64,000 nucleotides of DNA, taken from NCBI GenBank assembly GCA_949130495.1, contig OX422218.1, positions 42,106,651-42,170,650 of the forward strand, in the 5' to 3' direction. This document shows, one piece after another, positions 61,912 through 64,000 of this stretch (position 1 is the stretch's first letter; each line of letters begins with the position of its first letter). The translations under genes and the position numbers were made by a program. The notes below the pieces were generated by a model. It did no database searches. It was not told the origin of the DNA and saw nothing but the letters and a program-made list of their open reading frames with translations. Source of the stretch: Sambucus nigra (taxonomy: Eukaryota > Streptophyta > Magnoliopsida > Dipsacales > Adoxaceae).

Positions 61912-62396
61912 CTAAACATAATCTAAGAGAAACCATTATCCTTCTTTACAAAGCTCACGTATAACACTCTACACATAAAAAACTACACGCACAGGTTAGA
62001 GGTTAGAAGATTAACTGCACTTAAAATTATCACATTCATGCTTCATCTCAGGTATTCTAGCAGGTATTGTTTCTTTTTTTCATTGGGTTGTTGGTTGTGA
62101 TATTTAAAATTATCACATTCATGCTGTATTTCATGCTTCACTTTTGTTGTAAACATTATCAAGTTCCTCACTTCTATTTACAAACTTTGGTTTACAAACA
62201 CTTTCAATAAAAACAGTTTTTGTTCTTAAAACTGTTAAAACACACATACACCACTACACCAGCAAAGCTTTGGAAAGAAAATGAGTAGTTAGACCAAGAT
62301 TTTTTCATGTAGCAAAGGTTGCGTGAATATACCTGCTAGAATGCTAAAAAAAAATCATTCTCTACAAAACTCACTTACAAAAAATCATTTGCTCGA

Positions 62397-63003
62397 CTGT
62401 GAAACAATTATCTGCCTGACTGAGGAGATCAAATCACATATTGAAGATGAAAGACGCAAGGGCGAGCTTGAAGTCCACGCAAATGCACTTAAGTTTTAAA
62501 CACATTTTCACAGTTCGAAAGTGCTAGAGGGGAACAAGTGTTGTCTTTATTTTTATTTTCACACGCACACAATAGTCATGACACTTGGCCATTAGTGATA
62601 AGTATTTACATACTCCCAACTTCGTTGTAACTAATAGAAGATATAAAGGTAGATTACAAGGGTTGTCGGAAAAAAAGACTGTGAAACAATTATCTGCCTG
62701 ATCGGGGGGATCAAATCACATATAGTTTTCACCACCCACCAAAGTTTGGCTCGAAAATGAAAGACGAAAGGGTGAGCTTGAATTATATAAGTTTTAAACG
62801 CATTTTCACAGTTTGGAAGTGCTAAAGGGGAACAAGTGTTGTCTTTATTTTTATTTTCACACGCACACAATAGTCATGACACTTGGCCATGAGTGATGAG
62901 TATTTACATACTCCCAACTTCTTTGTAACTACACAATGGTATGTGACATTATTTTTAAATAGAAGATACAAAGGTAGATAACAAGTGTTGTAGGAAAAAA
63001 AGA
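62397..63003. repeat. 282-bp tandem duplication
   Basis: CTGTGAAACAATTATCTGCC occurs at 62397 and 62679. Both copies continue through GGGGAACAAGTGTTGTC, the ACACGCACACAATAGTCATG block and CATACTCCCAACTTC to a GGAAAAAAAGA end. The second copy has extra bases near 62930-62958 and other small indels. Confidence 0.88.
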
Positions 63004-64000
63004 AATGGGACTTTCTAAACGTTGGATGTGAGTTTTCACTATCTGAGTTTCTGTGTATTTTTATATGTTTGTATGGTTAATAACTGTGTTGGGTTAGTTG
63101 GATTCACTGGGAGAGAAAGGATTTTAACTGATTAGTGAGGTAAAGTTAGTCTTTTACATCATATATTACATTTGTTACATGAGTATGGAGTTTTTTACAT
63201 CATCTATTACCTTTGTCAATGATAGAAGAGAGAAATAACAGCTCAAGAAAAATGGCTAGAAGGGATGGATTTGTCTTTTCTCTTTTTATTTTTATTTTTA
63301 TGTGATGGTGTTTTTTGCTTAAATTTTGAGTTTCTTGGCTAGATAGGTTATGACATGTAAGTTCTTAAAAGGAGATGTTGAATGTGTTTTCTTACACCAG
63401 GTAGCTGTTGCTAGCTAACTAGGTACACTGTTGTTTCACTATTTTTGCATATATTTTTTCTTTTCTCCCTTACTTTATTATCCTTCTTTAGTTTCACTCA
63501 GAAACAAACAAACCAAGTCCGAGAGCACATGGGAATTAAAAAGCCTTTTAAAATGAGGGTATGCGAAGAAAGTCATATATAGAAAATGAGGAGAGATGGG
63601 TGATTGTTTTGCATTCTGAAATGATGTGATTGAACATTAAATGCTGAGAAATGATAATGAATTGACAGGTCGCTTAATCCCTGACGCGTTTGCCACATCA
63701 AAAGCATTCAAATTTTGGAATTAAGGTGGCAACAACAATTGTTACTACGTTCTTACACGAGTTTTACGAAATTATTGTAAAACCACTGTCGTGGTGGCAC
63801 AACATGTTTTAGAGTATCGTGGTTTTACTACTTAAATGGTGTTTTTTAAATGTAAAACTTATATATGGCGTATTTTAAAAAAAATAGTGTGTGTGGATAT
63901 TAGCATTTAGTGTCTGATTGGAAATTAATTTTTTATATTCATGCAGTTGCAACCAATATTTATTTTCTATGCAGTTTACAAGGTGGTTGTAAATCTCTCA

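Larger units (their letters stand above)
61476..64000. other. AT-rich stretch with tandem duplications, possibly Helitron-like
   Basis: No gene is recognised. It starts AATAAAGGAGGAGGG right after the TA tract, which recalls the starts of some plant Helitrons, but no 3' hairpin with CTRR end was found and it may run past the window. It holds two tandem duplications (61732-61911 and 62397-63003) and a 10-bp inverted repeat GTAAAACCAC / GTGGTTTTAC (63777-63786 and 63819-63828). Confidence 0.3.

Overview
The window is plant nuclear DNA, almost certainly a flowering plant. It holds Ty3/gypsy chromoviruses of Tekay/Del type, Sirevirus-like Ty1/copia elements, a CACTA (En/Spm) DNA transposon and a LINE. 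The primer binding sites are of plant initiator-Met tRNA type, and the only host-gene sequence is a captured piece of a PILS (PIN-LIKES) auxin carrier gene. No intact host gene, tRNA, rRNA or CRISPR array was found. The species cannot be named from this sequence.

Layout. 1-1911 (+) is the decayed 3' half of a LINE ORF2, cut by the window edge. 1912-3499 has no clear gene. 3500-4313 and 13488-13764 (+) look like two halves of an old retrotransposon gag gene, split by LTR family A. Family A is two LTRs joined head to tail (4314-7555 and 7556-13487, minus sense) with no internal region. The second A LTR carries a solo LTR of family B (8295-10973, target duplication TATGC).

From 13765 to about 61436 lies one very large nest. 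The host is a decayed minus-strand gypsy element (family E): 3' LTR on the left, 5' LTR on the right with its start at 60530. Into it went, each with a matching target-site duplication: a nearly complete gypsy element C (14263-25179, CTGGG); solo LTR D (25827-28709, TCACA); an unrelated solo LTR F (31368-34044, CTTAG); a 5.1-kb CACTA element (34973-40058, GAA) carrying PILS exons; and a Ty1/copia array LTR-internal-LTR-internal-LTR (41127-58758, CCTAC). Element C, which is uninterrupted, gives an independent check: removing the F, CACTA and copia insertions restores in E the same gene order seen in C. E's 5' LTR is cut at a (TA)n tract at 61432-61475. The last 2.5 kb holds tandem duplications of unknown origin, perhaps Helitron-like.

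How the parts relate. Families A to E are relatives: they share LTR ends, a TCAGAGCCC-type motif and an internal module, although most of their LTR sequence has diverged. Each also has a cluster of short palindromes 0.95-1.27 kb from the LTR 5' end, with a family-specific sequence. That cluster, the shared CCH-Phe zinc knuckle in C and E, the captured PILS exons and the three-LTR copia array are the observations most worth following. Only C keeps a long open pol frame (1088 codons); its gag-protease part has one stop and two frameshifts, so no element here looks able to make all its own proteins.
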